64,000 nucleotides of DNA from an uncultured Clostridia bacterium (GCA_947629745.1 CANREZ010000002.1:64210-128209); one strand, 5' to 3'; shown: positions 52,430 through 61,243, counted from the first letter of the stretch. The notes: generated by a model not told the origin, from the sequence alone. Numbers and translations are program-made.

Positions 52430-54199
52430 TTATGCGTCTATGGTGCTTTCCTCTTTGCTCTCTGGCATCAGCAGGGTGGAGATGGATATATCGTCATGGA
52501 TATAAGTATCCACTATTGTGCCGTTATCGATGAAGTAGGAGACCTTGGCCATCACTTTGTACTTCGGGTCATGGGTGAAGAATATCACACTCTTTGTGAG
52601 GCTAATATTGTGAATTGCGCGGATAATTCTATTGTAGTCATGGTTGGTGATGGAATTTGGCAATTCATATATCATAAGAGTCTTGCAATCAGTCAGATAG
52701 CATCTAGCGAGTCCCAACATAAATTTTAGCCCACGGGAGAGCAAGTCATCTATCTTGTGATCGAATCCATCAGGCAGGTCAGCTATTTCGTCGAATATAT
52801 CTAGCATTTTGCAGCAAGCAAAGACTTTCTCCTTATTATGGCACACTGACATGAGATTTTCCATAATCGTACCGGTCGTAAATGCTGGACTAGATACGCA
52901 GTAATATATCTCTTCTTTGAAATTTTTTGAACTGTACTCCAGTATATTTATGTTATTTAATAACACCACGCCATGGTCAGGGGAGATCTTGCGCCTTAGC
53001 ATATTGAATATCAGCCTCTTGCCACAACGCTTGCCACCTATTATACAATTGACACTGTCATTAGCGAATGTCAGGTCGACGTCGTTTAATTTGCCTATGT
53101 AGGGACTATACTTTGTGTCGTTATTGTAACTCACAGCGATGAGACTTAGGCTTTGTCTATCACCTTCCCAAACATTGCCTTGTAATTCGGCCGAATTGAT
53201 GTTGCCAAAGCGCGTCAGTTGCTCATCGGTAAAGTCAAGAATAGTCTGCACACGATTGAGTGATACTTTTAGCTCGGATCTAGCAAGCGTGATTTCAAAG
53301 ACATTATTCATATTCTCTGCCACAGTTAGGAAATACGGCACGACGATGAGATACAACTCTAGTGGAATTGTCCTATTGGATACGAAGAATATCATAAGGG
53401 CAGTGAGCAACATTGCTCCACCTCCCCATATTGCATAAAACCAACTATCCTTGAAACCTTTTGCATAATAATACTTTGATGCAGCCCTGCACCAATCATC
53501 ACAAGATGCTGAGTATTTATTTAGATATTCATCTTGAGAGTTAAATTCGTTAATGACATCCTTGTCACTCATTATCTGTTGAGCAATTGTCATCTGTATG
53601 TCTTTGGCTTCAGACTTGGCTTTTGTGCCACGAGCCATCCAGTTATTGACACTACGTAGCACTAAGATATTTATTATACATAATCCTAGCAATGCTAGCG
53701 CGACATAGACATTTGCACGCCAAACGACTGCGACCGACACTACGGCTTGTATGAGTAGCGAGATCCTCTTAGATAATTCGTCGATGTAGTTTGCTATAGT
53801 ATTGACATCGTTTTGAATAATGTTTAAGATTTTCTCACGACTAGTCTTTTCGAAGTTTGTAGCGTTAGCGTTTAGCAGTTTCTTTATAATCTTGTTTTGC
53901 ACATTGTTGAATATCGGACCATATTGCAGATTGTATGCCCAGTAATTAGCAAAGTCAAATGCTTGCCTTAGTATCATAAGGGAAAATTGGATAAGCAGAT
54001 TGACGTATGCATCAGTGAAGTTACCTGTGTTTATTCCAGTATACAATCCCACAGTGACTCTTGCAGCAAAGACCACATCAATAGCCTTTAGCACATAATA
54101 TCCAATGCTTGTGAATAGCAGCAGTGCCGTTAGCCACCAATTAGGATTTGCTAATTTTATATATTTAGAAAATAAATATTGTTTTTTTGCCTTTTTCAT
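52430..54199 (-). CDS. ABC exporter-like protein with degenerate ATPase domain
   Basis: A 589-residue protein with the exporter layout of six membrane segments (residues ~20-310) followed by a nucleotide-binding domain (~345-560). The ATPase motifs are decayed. Walker A is GGKRCGKR (388-395) without the Ser/Thr. The Q-loop reads CVSSPAF. The signature region is LLSRGLKF, not LSGGQ. Walker B is LMIYEL with Tyr for Asp but Glu kept (512). The H-loop His543 is kept in FFTHDP. The frame is intact and codon use is normal, so it is probably a working pseudo-enzyme or one half of a heterodimer, not a pseudogene. TACAAT ends 6 bases before the ATG with no ribosome site. Confidence 0.75.
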   Translation of the reverse strand: MKKAKKQYLFSKYIKLANPNWWLTALLLFTSIGYYVLKAIDVVFAARVTVGLYTGINTGNFTDAYVNLLIQFSLMILRQAFDFANYWAYNLQYGPIFNNVQNKIIKKLLNANATNFEKTSREKILNIIQNDVNTIANYIDELSKRISLLIQAVVSVAVVWRANVYVALALLGLCIINILVLRSVNNWMARGTKAKSEAKDIQMTIAQQIMSDKDVINEFNSQDEYLNKYSASCDDWCRAASKYYYAKGFKDSWFYAIWGGGAMLLTALMIFFVSNRTIPLELYLIVVPYFLTVAENMNNVFEITLARSELKVSLNRVQTILDFTDEQLTRFGNINSAELQGNVWEGDRQSLSLIAVSYNNDTKYSPYIGKLNDVDLTFANDSVNCIIGGKRCGKRLIFNMLRRKISPDHGVVLLNNINILEYSSKNFKEEIYYCVSSPAFTTGTIMENLMSVCHNKEKVFACCKMLDIFDEIADLPDGFDHKIDDLLSRGLKFMLGLARCYLTDCKTLMIYELPNSITNHDYNRIIRAIHNISLTKSVIFFTHDPKYKVMAKVSYFIDNGTIVDTYIHDDISISTLLMPESKEESTIDA

Positions 54200-54205
54200 A
54201 CATTT

Positions 54206-54234
54206 ATTGTAGCATAAGAAAATATATTTTCAAA
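54206..54234 (-). promoter_or_regulatory. Promoter abutting the ABC-exporter start codon
   Basis: On the minus strand TTTGAA (54229-54234), a 17-base spacer and TGC TACAAT (54206-54211) leave only 6 bases before the ATG at 54199. Confidence 0.6.
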
Positions 54235-54323
54235 AGATTTGACACGAATTGAATTATTTTAGATAATAATTATAGCAAATTATTGACACTAAAAGTTTTT
54301 TTTGCTACACTACTATTGCATTT

Positions 54324-54414
54324 GGAGAGATACTCAAGAGGTCCAAGAGGGCACCCTGCTAAGGTGTTAGTGCGGGCAACTGCAGCGCGAGTTCAAATCT
54401 CGCTCTCTCCGCCA
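54324..54414 (+). tRNA. tRNA-Ser (anticodon GCU), CCA encoded
   Basis: Acceptor stem GGAGAGA/TCTCTCC, anticodon loop CTGCTAA (GCU), a long variable arm (class II tRNA), T-loop TTCAAAT and the encoded discriminator G plus CCA. Its last ~17 bases recur in part downstream. Confidence 0.93.
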
Positions 54415-54418
54415 ATCA

Positions 54419-54455
54419 AAACTGATAAGGTGTTCTTATCAGTTTTTCTTTTTTA
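54419..54455 (+). terminator. Terminator of tRNA-Ser
   Basis: AACTGATAAG and CTTATCAGTT pair and a T run follows. A related AACTGA/TCAGTT hairpin follows the next gene at about 54959-54983. Confidence 0.8.
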
Positions 54456-54510
54456 CAAGAATGTTTTGGAATTTGTTTTGAAATATGATATGATAAGAAA
54501 GGAGCACAAA

Positions 54511-54963
54511 ATGAAAAATTACGAAATCCTATCAAATGATTGCAAAATATTATGGAAAGAAAATTACAAGATCACAACTGAAAAATACACACAGGTAAGT
54601 GGATATATTTTTAATGATAAAAATCAATTATTGATTGTTAAAAATGGAGACACATGGACTATTCCTGGCGGACATCCCGAGAAAGGCGAAACTCAAATTG
54701 AAACCCTTTCTAGAGAGCTTATGGAAGAAGCGTGTGTTATCCTTCGAGACATAAAGTATTTAGGCTGTGTTGAAGTTGTTGAAAAAAATGAAGTCTATTA
54801 TCAATTACGCTATACAGCAAAAGTCAAAGAGATCTTGCCTTTTACTAAAGAATGGGAGACAAACGAACGGCTTTTTGTGGATTTAAAAGACCTATCAAAA
54901 TATATTAAATGGGCAAATGGCATCACATTTAAAGCACAGATCAACTCCGCCAAAAAGAACTGA
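54511..54963 (+). CDS. NUDIX hydrolase
   Basis: A 150-residue hydrolase of nucleoside-diphosphate-linked compounds. The NUDIX box is present as GHPEKGETQIETLSRELMEE, but the usual Gly after EEx is Cys. AAAGGAGCAC precedes the ATG. Codon use differs from most of the window (few CTA or AGG codons, more AAA and GAA), which points to recent import. It is the first cassette after tRNA-Ser, followed by a tRNA-Ser-tail-like sequence. Confidence 0.85.
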   Translation: MKNYEILSNDCKILWKENYKITTEKYTQVSGYIFNDKNQLLIVKNGDTWTIPGGHPEKGETQIETLSRELMEEACVILRDIKYLGCVEVVEKNEVYYQLRYTAKVKEILPFTKEWETNERLFVDLKDLSKYIKWANGITFKAQINSAKKN

Positions 54964-55012
54964 TAAGGCATCTCGTCAGTTTTTATTTAAAGTTTGAAAG
55001 TTCTGATGGAAA

Positions 55013-55028
55013 CCCACTTTTTCCGCCA
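55013..55028 (+). other. tRNA-Ser 3'-tail-like site 1
   Basis: CCCACTTTTTCCGCCA resembles the last bases of a tRNA-Ser (T-stem 3' side, acceptor 3' strand and GCCA), with no tRNA body upstream. It marks the boundary between the NUDIX and GrpB genes. Confidence 0.45.
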
Positions 55029-55031
55029 AGA

Positions 55032-55074
55032 GAAACCTAAATCGAACCCTGAAAAGTTTTGGATTAGGTTTTTG
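55032..55074 (+). terminator. Terminator-like hairpin
   Basis: AAACCTAA and TTAGGTTT pair around a ~23-base loop and a T run follows, just after site 1. It touches the 3' end of the GrpB gene. Confidence 0.5.
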
Positions 55075-55591
55075 TTTGATTCTTCGCTAGTTGCAGCACT
55101 TCTTGAATAAATGCGTTTTTTTGTGCTGTGTATGCTTTCCGTTCTTTCACTTGATTGGAAACATCCCTTTTCATTTCTTCGTATTTTTTGATGTATTGTG
55201 GATGTTTTATTAGAAAATCTCTAAAAATGATATGATTGTTCCAATAAACGCTATCTATCAGTTCAACATGAATATAATGGGTTCTGCACTCGGGAGTTCC
55301 TTTTCTTGCCAAAATTTCCCCCTTTGTTTCTATCGAATTTTTTACATCATAACCAGCTTCTGTAAGAATTGGAATCAATTTATATAGTGAATCCAAATTT
55401 TCTACTGCCACCGCGATGTCGATTATGGGTTTAGCAGACAGCCCCGGTATTGATGTGCTTCCCACGTGTTGTATATCAAGGGCGTAGCTCCCCAAAATGC
55501 GTTTTAAGATTGTTTTTTCTTTTTCGTATTCATCTTTCCAAGTTGGATCATATGGATGCAACTCTACCAAATCTTTATGTAAACCCAACAT
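55064..55591 (-). CDS. GrpB-family (UPF0157) nucleotidyltransferase-like protein
   Basis: A 175-residue protein of the GrpB/UPF0157 family, distantly related to nucleotidyltransferases. The motif HVGSTSIPGLSAKPIIDI, with its GSTS and DI parts, is clear near residue 40-57. The start at 55591 is chosen because AAAGAGGTG precedes it. Its codon use is foreign, as for its neighbours. Members are frequent cargo in mobile gene arrays. No cellular role is established. Confidence 0.85.
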   Translation of the reverse strand: MLGLHKDLVELHPYDPTWKDEYEKEKTILKRILGSYALDIQHVGSTSIPGLSAKPIIDIAVAVENLDSLYKLIPILTEAGYDVKNSIETKGEILARKGTPECRTHYIHVELIDSVYWNNHIIFRDFLIKHPQYIKKYEEMKRDVSNQVKERKAYTAQKNAFIQEVLQLAKNQTKT

Positions 55592-55717
55592 ATGCACCTC
55601 TTTGTGAAAATCATAATTCTGCATGTTTCAAGTGTACTATATTCTGATTGTAAAACAAATCTGATTATAAAACAAATGAATATATGAATGTTATAAAATA
55701 AAAATTCGTTTTACATT

Positions 55718-55797
55718 ACACGCTTTTCCGCCAGATATGCCGTTTTACCAAAAAATGAAGTAGGAATGTTAGTTCCTACTTCCTTTTTTTTGTTCTT
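55718..55797 (+). repeat. tRNA-Ser-tail site 2 plus terminator, left direct repeat
   Basis: It begins with ACACGCTTTTCCGCCA, then GCCGTTTTACC, then the hairpin GAAGTAGGA/TCCTACTTC with T runs on both strands. The whole ~80 bases recur at 56937-57016, flanking the aldolase gene. Confidence 0.65.
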
Positions 55798-55837
55798 TTG
55801 ACGTACCAAATATACTTTGGTGCGCCTTTTGTTGAAT

Positions 55838-56866
55838 TTACCCGTTCTCACTTGATTTCAAAATCTTAATAGTCTTGATTAAGGTGTCAATTTCTTTTTT
55901 TTCCGTTTTGAAATTTGTCATGAGTCTAACAATCTTTTTTGCTTTGTTAGAATAACTAAGTGTGTAATTTTTTGTAAGTGCTTTAAATAACGGATAATCG
56001 ATTTTTGCAAAAACCATATTACTTTCAACCGGATAGATAATTTCAATGCCAAGTTTTTCTAGCTCACTTTCTAAATATTTTGCCATTTTGTTAGCGTGTT
56101 GAGCGTTTTTTAGCCACAAATTATTATTGAAATAGGCTTCAAATTGCGCTGCAAAAAATCGAGTTTTTGAAAATGTTAAAGCAAGCTGTTTCTGATATTT
56201 TTCCACATCATCAAATAGCTTTGGATTGACAAAAACAGCCAATTCGCCAAACATACACCCGTTTTTGTTTCCGCCGATTGTGAAAGCGTCAATGCCCGTG
56301 TCTTGCACAAGTTCCTTAAGCGTGCATTTTAAATATGCAAGAGCGTTTGCCACTCTAGCGCCGTCAAAATAAACATACATTTTGTTTGCGTGTGCGAAGT
56401 CGCATATCTTTTTGATTTCTTTTGGTGTGTAGCAAGTTCCAAGTTCGGTGGCCTCTGAAAACACAACAATCTTGATTGGTGGATTATGTCCTAATGTGGA
56501 AATGGTCTTTTTAATTTTTTCAATGGTTATTTTGCCCATTTCATCCGATACAGTCAATATTTTTGTTCCCAAAGAATGCTCTGTCGCGCCCATTTCAGAA
56601 CGAGAAACATGCGTTGTGTCTGTGCAAAGTATTGAACAAATGTCTTTTGTCATCGTTCTTAAAGCCAAAATATTTACCGCAGTTCCGTTTGAAACAAAAG
56701 CCACTTCCACAGGCACTGTAAATTGACTTTGCACCCACTTTTTTACATTTTTTGTGTGCTCGTCCTTAAAATATCCCAGTTCGTAGCCTTTGTTTGCTGA
56801 AATCAGGGCGTTCATAATCTCATCACTAACACCAGAGGTTGTATCGCTTGAAAAATTAGCTATCAT
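55838..56866 (-). CDS. ltaE: Low-specificity threonine aldolase-like PLP enzyme
   Basis: A 342-residue fold-type I PLP enzyme that would split threonine to glycine and acetaldehyde. MIANFSSDTTSGVSDEIM matches the family start, YFDGARVANAL holds the PLP-binding Asp and Arg, and GGNKNG carries the PLP lysine (usually GGTKNG). AAGGAG precedes the ATG. Codon use is foreign. It lies between two ~80-bp direct repeats and thus looks like a discrete cassette. Confidence 0.85.
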   Translation of the reverse strand: MIANFSSDTTSGVSDEIMNALISANKGYELGYFKDEHTKNVKKWVQSQFTVPVEVAFVSNGTAVNILALRTMTKDICSILCTDTTHVSRSEMGATEHSLGTKILTVSDEMGKITIEKIKKTISTLGHNPPIKIVVFSEATELGTCYTPKEIKKICDFAHANKMYVYFDGARVANALAYLKCTLKELVQDTGIDAFTIGGNKNGCMFGELAVFVNPKLFDDVEKYQKQLALTFSKTRFFAAQFEAYFNNNLWLKNAQHANKMAKYLESELEKLGIEIIYPVESNMVFAKIDYPLFKALTKNYTLSYSNKAKKIVRLMTNFKTEKKEIDTLIKTIKILKSSENG

Positions 56867-56936
56867 ATATAACTCCTTAAGGAATTATAACACAAATGTT
56901 AATATATACAAAGTATTTATCAAAGTACGTCTTGAC

Positions 56937-57016
56937 ACACTCGCTTTCCGCCAGATTCGTGGCAACGCCGTTTTACCAAAAAAGAAGTAGGAATGTTGGT
57001 TCCTACTTCTTTTTTG
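56937..57016 (+). repeat. tRNA-Ser-tail site 3 plus terminator, right direct repeat
   Basis: It begins with ACACTCGCTTTCCGCCA, then GCCGTTTTACC, then GAAGTAGGA/TCCTACTTC and a T run. It matches the left copy at 55718-55797 with a few differences and a ~7-base insertion. Confidence 0.65.
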
Positions 57017-57078
57017 TTCTCTTGTGCGTGCCACTTTTCCTGCTCCGAGAGCGAGATGCTGAATCGGTGACGCTTGGA

Positions 57079-57321
57079 TTAATCTATTTCTAGTTCTTCG
57101 CTTTCAAAAATAGGATCGTCAAAGAATTCTGCAGTGGTCATTCCAAGTCCGCGTATAATCTGCATTACCGTCCTTAGATTTACGCTCTTGTTGCGTTCTC
57201 CCATAAGTGTCTTCATAGTGTTATGGGGCATAGCAATTATTCTCTCTAATCTATATTGTGACATATTCCTTTCTCTTAAAATATTGCTAATCCTTAACGC
57301 AACAGCTGTGCTTAATTTCAT
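57079..57321 (-). CDS. XRE-family helix-turn-helix regulator
   Basis: An 80-residue single-domain DNA-binding protein. The helix-turn-helix lies at ~17-45 (MSQYRLERIIAMPHNTMKTLM), followed by the helical end of the XRE/Cro fold and an acidic tail (FESEELEID). No second domain is present. It is probably a local repressor. Its targets are unknown. It is the last gene before the cassette array ends. Whether it arrived with the cassettes is unclear. Confidence 0.75.
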   Translation of the reverse strand: MKLSTAVALRISNILRERNMSQYRLERIIAMPHNTMKTLMGERNKSVNLRTVMQIIRGLGMTTAEFFDDPIFESEELEID

Positions 57322-57458
57322 TGAATCTCCTATGGTTGTATTTACAACTATATTCTATCAAATGAAATTTTTAACATAAGGACATACAACCCTAAATGCT
57401 TTGAAAATATATTTATTTATGTTATAATTGCACTATAAATATATGAAAAGGAGTTAAG

Positions 57459-57803
57459 ATGAAAGAAGCGAAATGTACGTCATGTGGGGCAAATATCCAA
57501 GTGGATGAACAGAACGAAGCTGGGGTATGTCCGTACTGCAAAAGTGCGTATGTTACTGAAAAGGCTATTAGGAACTATGATAACTCTATCAGCACAACTA
57601 ACAATGCCGGAACTATAATTAATAATTATTATACAACCTCACCAAATGGCGAAACTGTGCAGAATGGTGTTACTTATCCACCGCGTCCAAAGATAAATGC
57701 AGTATTAGCGACTATAGGGTTACTTTTATATATATGGCCTGGACTTTTATATATTATTATACAAGTTATAAGACAGAAAAATTGGGATAAAAAATATTTA
57801 TAA
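57459..57803 (+). CDS. Zinc-ribbon protein with C-terminal membrane segment
   Basis: A 114-residue protein. An N-terminal zinc ribbon (CTSCGAN ... CPYCKSAYV, two CxxC pairs) is followed by a low-complexity Asn/Thr/Tyr linker. One membrane segment (~84-105) and a short basic end close the protein. AAGGAG precedes the ATG and TTATAAT lies upstream. Such small zinc-ribbon membrane proteins are common, with no defined role. Confidence 0.65.
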   Translation: MKEAKCTSCGANIQVDEQNEAGVCPYCKSAYVTEKAIRNYDNSISTTNNAGTIINNYYTTSPNGETVQNGVTYPPRPKINAVLATIGLLLYIWPGLLYIIIQVIRQKNWDKKYL

Positions 57804-57820
57804 TTGAGATAAATTACATA

Positions 57821-57846
57821 AAAAATGCACTCCATTTGGAGTGCAT
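57821..57846 (-). terminator. Bidirectional terminator
   Basis: ATGCACTCC and GGAGTGCAT pair. T runs on the minus strand serve the lipoprotein gene ending at 57850. Confidence 0.8.
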
Positions 57847-57849
57847 TAA

Positions 57850-60300
57850 TTATTTAAAAAGATCTGGATTGTGTCCACTGACAACACTACCACTTTTTTC
57901 TAAAGTATATTCGTATTTATTCTTGAATACCACTGCTGCGTCAAGTAAAGCGGCATTTTTTTGGTTTACAGTAGGCTCTTTTACCACTACATTATTTTCA
58001 TCTCTATATTCAATTGTCATGAGAATGTGCTTCACATTGCCTTCTTTATATATCCAAGAAGTGCCATAGAAGGATGTTGGGAGAGTGACATTAGAAAATT
58101 TGTTTAAGATGCCTGCTTCAATCCTTTCAACGCTACTACCTATTACAATGTGCCATCCTGAAGCATCACGGAATGCTTTGGCAGTAAGTGTCTTGACGGT
58201 ATCTTTAATTATTGCTTTAAGTTCCGTTCTATTGATAGTTATATATTTTGGGACATAAAGCAACTGGGTAAAATCTTTGTTATACAGCAAACCATTTTCG
58301 CTAGCATACACTGTATTGCCGCTTGCTACGGTAATTGAGCGCAAATTGCAATCGTAGAATGCAAATTTTTCAGCTGTGTCGTGCGCTAGGGTAGTGAGTG
58401 ATGCTGGGAGGGAAATATTTTCAATTTTGCAGGACTTGAATGCATTCTCGCCGATCTCAGTCACACCCTCAGGGATGACAGTGACACTCGCGTTTTCGGT
58501 ATTTGCGAATGCGTATGGTCCTATTTTTGTTATGTTACTACCTATCGTTGTAGTGCTCCTCGTGCCTAGCACCAAGGTATTTTCTCTGGTATCGTATAGA
58601 TAAGTATTGGCACTATCTGTTGCGTACTGGCCTTCAATTGGATCGACTGTGATCTTTTCTCGTTTAGTGCATGTTTCGAATGCTTTTGGTGAGTATATAG
58701 TGACATTGAAACCGATGTTCAAATTTACCACATAATCTAGTTGTGCATCATCAAATGTGTGTTCCTCAACGTATCCGCCAGTCAAATTTAGATTGGTCAT
58801 ACTGCTAAAGTGCTTCACATCTTCAGCGTGGACTGAGAGAGTTTTTACTTTGTGAGTAAACACATTCTCGCCCCACACACGGTTGTAATTGTATTCCACT
58901 TCAACGTTATCGAAATAATAAGGAGAGTGGCGTGATGATGCTATAAATGCACCATCAGCGATTGCTGTCACATCACGTTTAATTACTAAATTAGATATAT
59001 TGACAGTTTGGTATTTATCGAATACAACATCTGCGAAGTTTGATGGGATCTGACCACTAAGTATGGCCAGATCCAAATTCTTCACAAGATTTACAGGAAT
59101 ATTGTATTCACTTATCGCTTCCATTATAGGGTCAGTGATAAGGAAAGAATATTTATTTAATTGCTCTATGTTATTGAAGTTTCCGAAGAAGTCATTAATC
59201 TCTATATCTTCTCCTGTTGCTAGGAATCGTAGTTCCTTAGCGACTGACACATCATCATTTAGGGTGTATCTCGAGAATGCATCGTCTTCAATTGTTTTTA
59301 ATCCCTCGCCAATCTCAATAAATTCTAGAGTCCTAAGTGATGTGACATTTTGTGCAGCAAATGCATAGTAGCCTATATACTCGGTGCCGCTGCCAATTTT
59401 TATACTAGCTAGATTTGTTAGACCTTTAAATGCGCCAGAGCCAATCCTCTTTAGGCTATCTGGTAGCACTAAGTCACCGTCAAAGCCCTTAGCGTTTTGG
59501 AAAGCATAATCTGCAATATCTACTATGCCTGCAAAAGATACTCTGTCATTGAATGTGGCACTATCGAATGCATGGGCACAGATGTATGATGCGGAGCCAA
59601 AGTAGACTGACTCATCAAACGTCCTATTAGCAAAACAATATTCACCGATCAAATCAATGCACATTGGCATCAAATTTCCAACTCCGCTAAAGACTAATTT
59701 GTTTAGTTCGCCAGCGGTACTTGCTCGACCCTTGTCAGTAGTAGGGGAGTCGACTTTTTCTATCAGGCAAGATGGCTCAAAGTCTCGTGCAAAGAATTTT
59801 TCATTATCTGGGCTAACGGTAAATTCTCTAATATTATTGCATCCCTCAAAGACTCCAGCTGGGCTATAGTCGTGATTGAAATCATATCTATCATCTAGTG
59901 ATATAAGGCCGCTACCGATATTCACAGTTTCAAGCGCGGTCATGCCCTTGAATGCGCCACCTGCGATGCGAAGCACACTATCTGGGATAGTGAGAGTCTT
60001 TACAGTGTTATTTCCTGCGTCGGTGTTAAGATCATAGAAGACATATCCTTTCACATCAGTGACAGGTTTTCCATTCACCTCGCTTGCGATCAAAATGTCT
60101 TCATATTGCGGGGCAGAACTATCGTAGTCGATGAGTGAATAACTAGAATTATCCGAATTTATGCGATAGATGAGGCCGTTTGGCATCTTCACGTCATTAT
60201 TCTTTTTGTTGTCGTCATCCCCACCACCACAAGCGGCAAGGCCCAAAGTGAAGCACACTAGAGCACATAGAGTGAGAATACTTAGCAAAAACTTCTTCAT
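57850..60300 (-). CDS. BspA-type leucine-rich-repeat surface lipoprotein
   Basis: An 816-residue lipoprotein. The signal peptide ends in LGLAACGGG, with the lipidated Cys near residue 24, followed by an acidic/Lys linker (DDDNKKNND). Many BspA-type (LRR_5) repeats follow, with the pattern LxxVxIGxGVxxIGxxAFxxC, for example TLTIPDSVLRIAGGAFKGM, SITVASG and IGPYAFANTE. The C-terminus is a beta region. These proteins are usually surface binding proteins in gut and oral bacteria. AGGAAAATATG gives the start. The AT-rich 60301-60485 gap shows nothing else. Confidence 0.85.
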   Translation of the reverse strand: MKKFLLSILTLCALVCFTLGLAACGGGDDDNKKNNDVKMPNGLIYRINSDNSSYSLIDYDSSAPQYEDILIASEVNGKPVTDVKGYVFYDLNTDAGNNTVKTLTIPDSVLRIAGGAFKGMTALETVNIGSGLISLDDRYDFNHDYSPAGVFEGCNNIREFTVSPDNEKFFARDFEPSCLIEKVDSPTTDKGRASTAGELNKLVFSGVGNLMPMCIDLIGEYCFANRTFDESVYFGSASYICAHAFDSATFNDRVSFAGIVDIADYAFQNAKGFDGDLVLPDSLKRIGSGAFKGLTNLASIKIGSGTEYIGYYAFAAQNVTSLRTLEFIEIGEGLKTIEDDAFSRYTLNDDVSVAKELRFLATGEDIEINDFFGNFNNIEQLNKYSFLITDPIMEAISEYNIPVNLVKNLDLAILSGQIPSNFADVVFDKYQTVNISNLVIKRDVTAIADGAFIASSRHSPYYFDNVEVEYNYNRVWGENVFTHKVKTLSVHAEDVKHFSSMTNLNLTGGYVEEHTFDDAQLDYVVNLNIGFNVTIYSPKAFETCTKREKITVDPIEGQYATDSANTYLYDTRENTLVLGTRSTTTIGSNITKIGPYAFANTENASVTVIPEGVTEIGENAFKSCKIENISLPASLTTLAHDTAEKFAFYDCNLRSITVASGNTVYASENGLLYNKDFTQLLYVPKYITINRTELKAIIKDTVKTLTAKAFRDASGWHIVIGSSVERIEAGILNKFSNVTLPTSFYGTSWIYKEGNVKHILMTIEYRDENNVVVKEPTVNQKNAALLDAAVVFKNKYEYTLEKSGSVVSGHNPDLFK

Positions 60301-60485
60301 ATTTTCCTCCAGAATTATACTAATATAATTTTATAATAATATAAAAATATAAAAACTGCAATCAATATTCATGAGTGAGTGAGAGAGAGTGTGTGTGGAA
60401 GGGGTAAAAAGTTTAAATAATTTGTATTTATAAGAATTTTAATTTTAGTCTCTAAAAAGCAAATTTTATTTGTAAAAAATTAAAT

Positions 60486-61109
60486 CTAATTGCCAGATAA
60501 TTTCCTAAGTATTGGGCGGCTGATCTCAATGATTAGCGTAGGGTAGTCGGAGTATGAGTATTCGGCCACTGTGCCCTCGAATTGGTATCTAGTGCCATAT
60601 TTTAAGTACCAATCAATTGCCATATCTTGCTTGAGGGTGCCGACCTGCACATTATTTATGTAGACGGGAGTGTTCTCGGGATATTTTCCATTTGGCTCAT
60701 GGATGACAAGAACGCCATCTCCCACGCAGATATCCGTCTTTTTGTCTATGTAATATTGACACCCGCGCACCTTGGCACGCACATGGGTCCAACCATCTAC
60801 CGCATAACCATCAGGAGGAGAATATTTGTAGGTCGGAGTAGGTTGCTTCACATGATAAATTTTTAGGTCTTCCTTGCGCTTAATTTTCTTTGTCGAACTA
60901 TCATTTAACTTAAGTTTCTTGAATTTTACGAGATACCAAATTATGAACCCAAGCGCTGGCACTAGGCAAATAAATCCTGGTATTAGGAAGTAATAACTGT
61001 ATATTGCAAAGACGCACGACGAAATGCCAATTGCAAGGAGTACACACGCGATCCACAATTTGTCGCGTGCATTCTTCTCAGCAATTTTCCTCTTCATTTG
61101 TTTATCCAT
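60486..61109 (-). CDS. Membrane protein with cytosolic or external beta domain
   Basis: A 207-residue protein with two membrane segments near residues 17-60 and a basic Lys-rich link. A ~130-residue beta-rich domain follows (YTHVRAKVRGCQYYI-like strands, VYINNVQVGTL). This could be an OB-like or PH-like fold, but I cannot name a family. An extended -10 (TGG TATAAT at 61116-61124, minus strand) ends 6 bases before the ATG at 61109, and the only ribosome-like bases (GGTGG) fall in that gap. A leaderless message is likely. A start at 61127 (MWYNGG) would lie upstream of the promoter. Confidence 0.5.
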   Translation of the reverse strand: MDKQMKRKIAEKNARDKLWIACVLLAIGISSCVFAIYSYYFLIPGFICLVPALGFIIWYLVKFKKLKLNDSSTKKIKRKEDLKIYHVKQPTPTYKYSPPDGYAVDGWTHVRAKVRGCQYYIDKKTDICVGDGVLVIHEPNGKYPENTPVYINNVQVGTLKQDMAIDWYLKYGTRYQFEGTVAEYSYSDYPTLIIEISRPILRKLSGN

Positions 61110-61243
61110 ACCACCATTATACCACAAACTCCTCCCATTAGTATAAAAATTATAGGGTAGAGGGAAATTGAAAAGGGATTAAAACATATTTAACTGTTTA
61201 CTAACAAAAAGATAAGAAGATAAAGTACATATAACTATTTACT

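Noticed and set aside
52397-52729. 110-residue open frame on the plus strand at the end of the ABC exporter gene
   Set aside because: Antisense to a well-supported gene and without a start signal.
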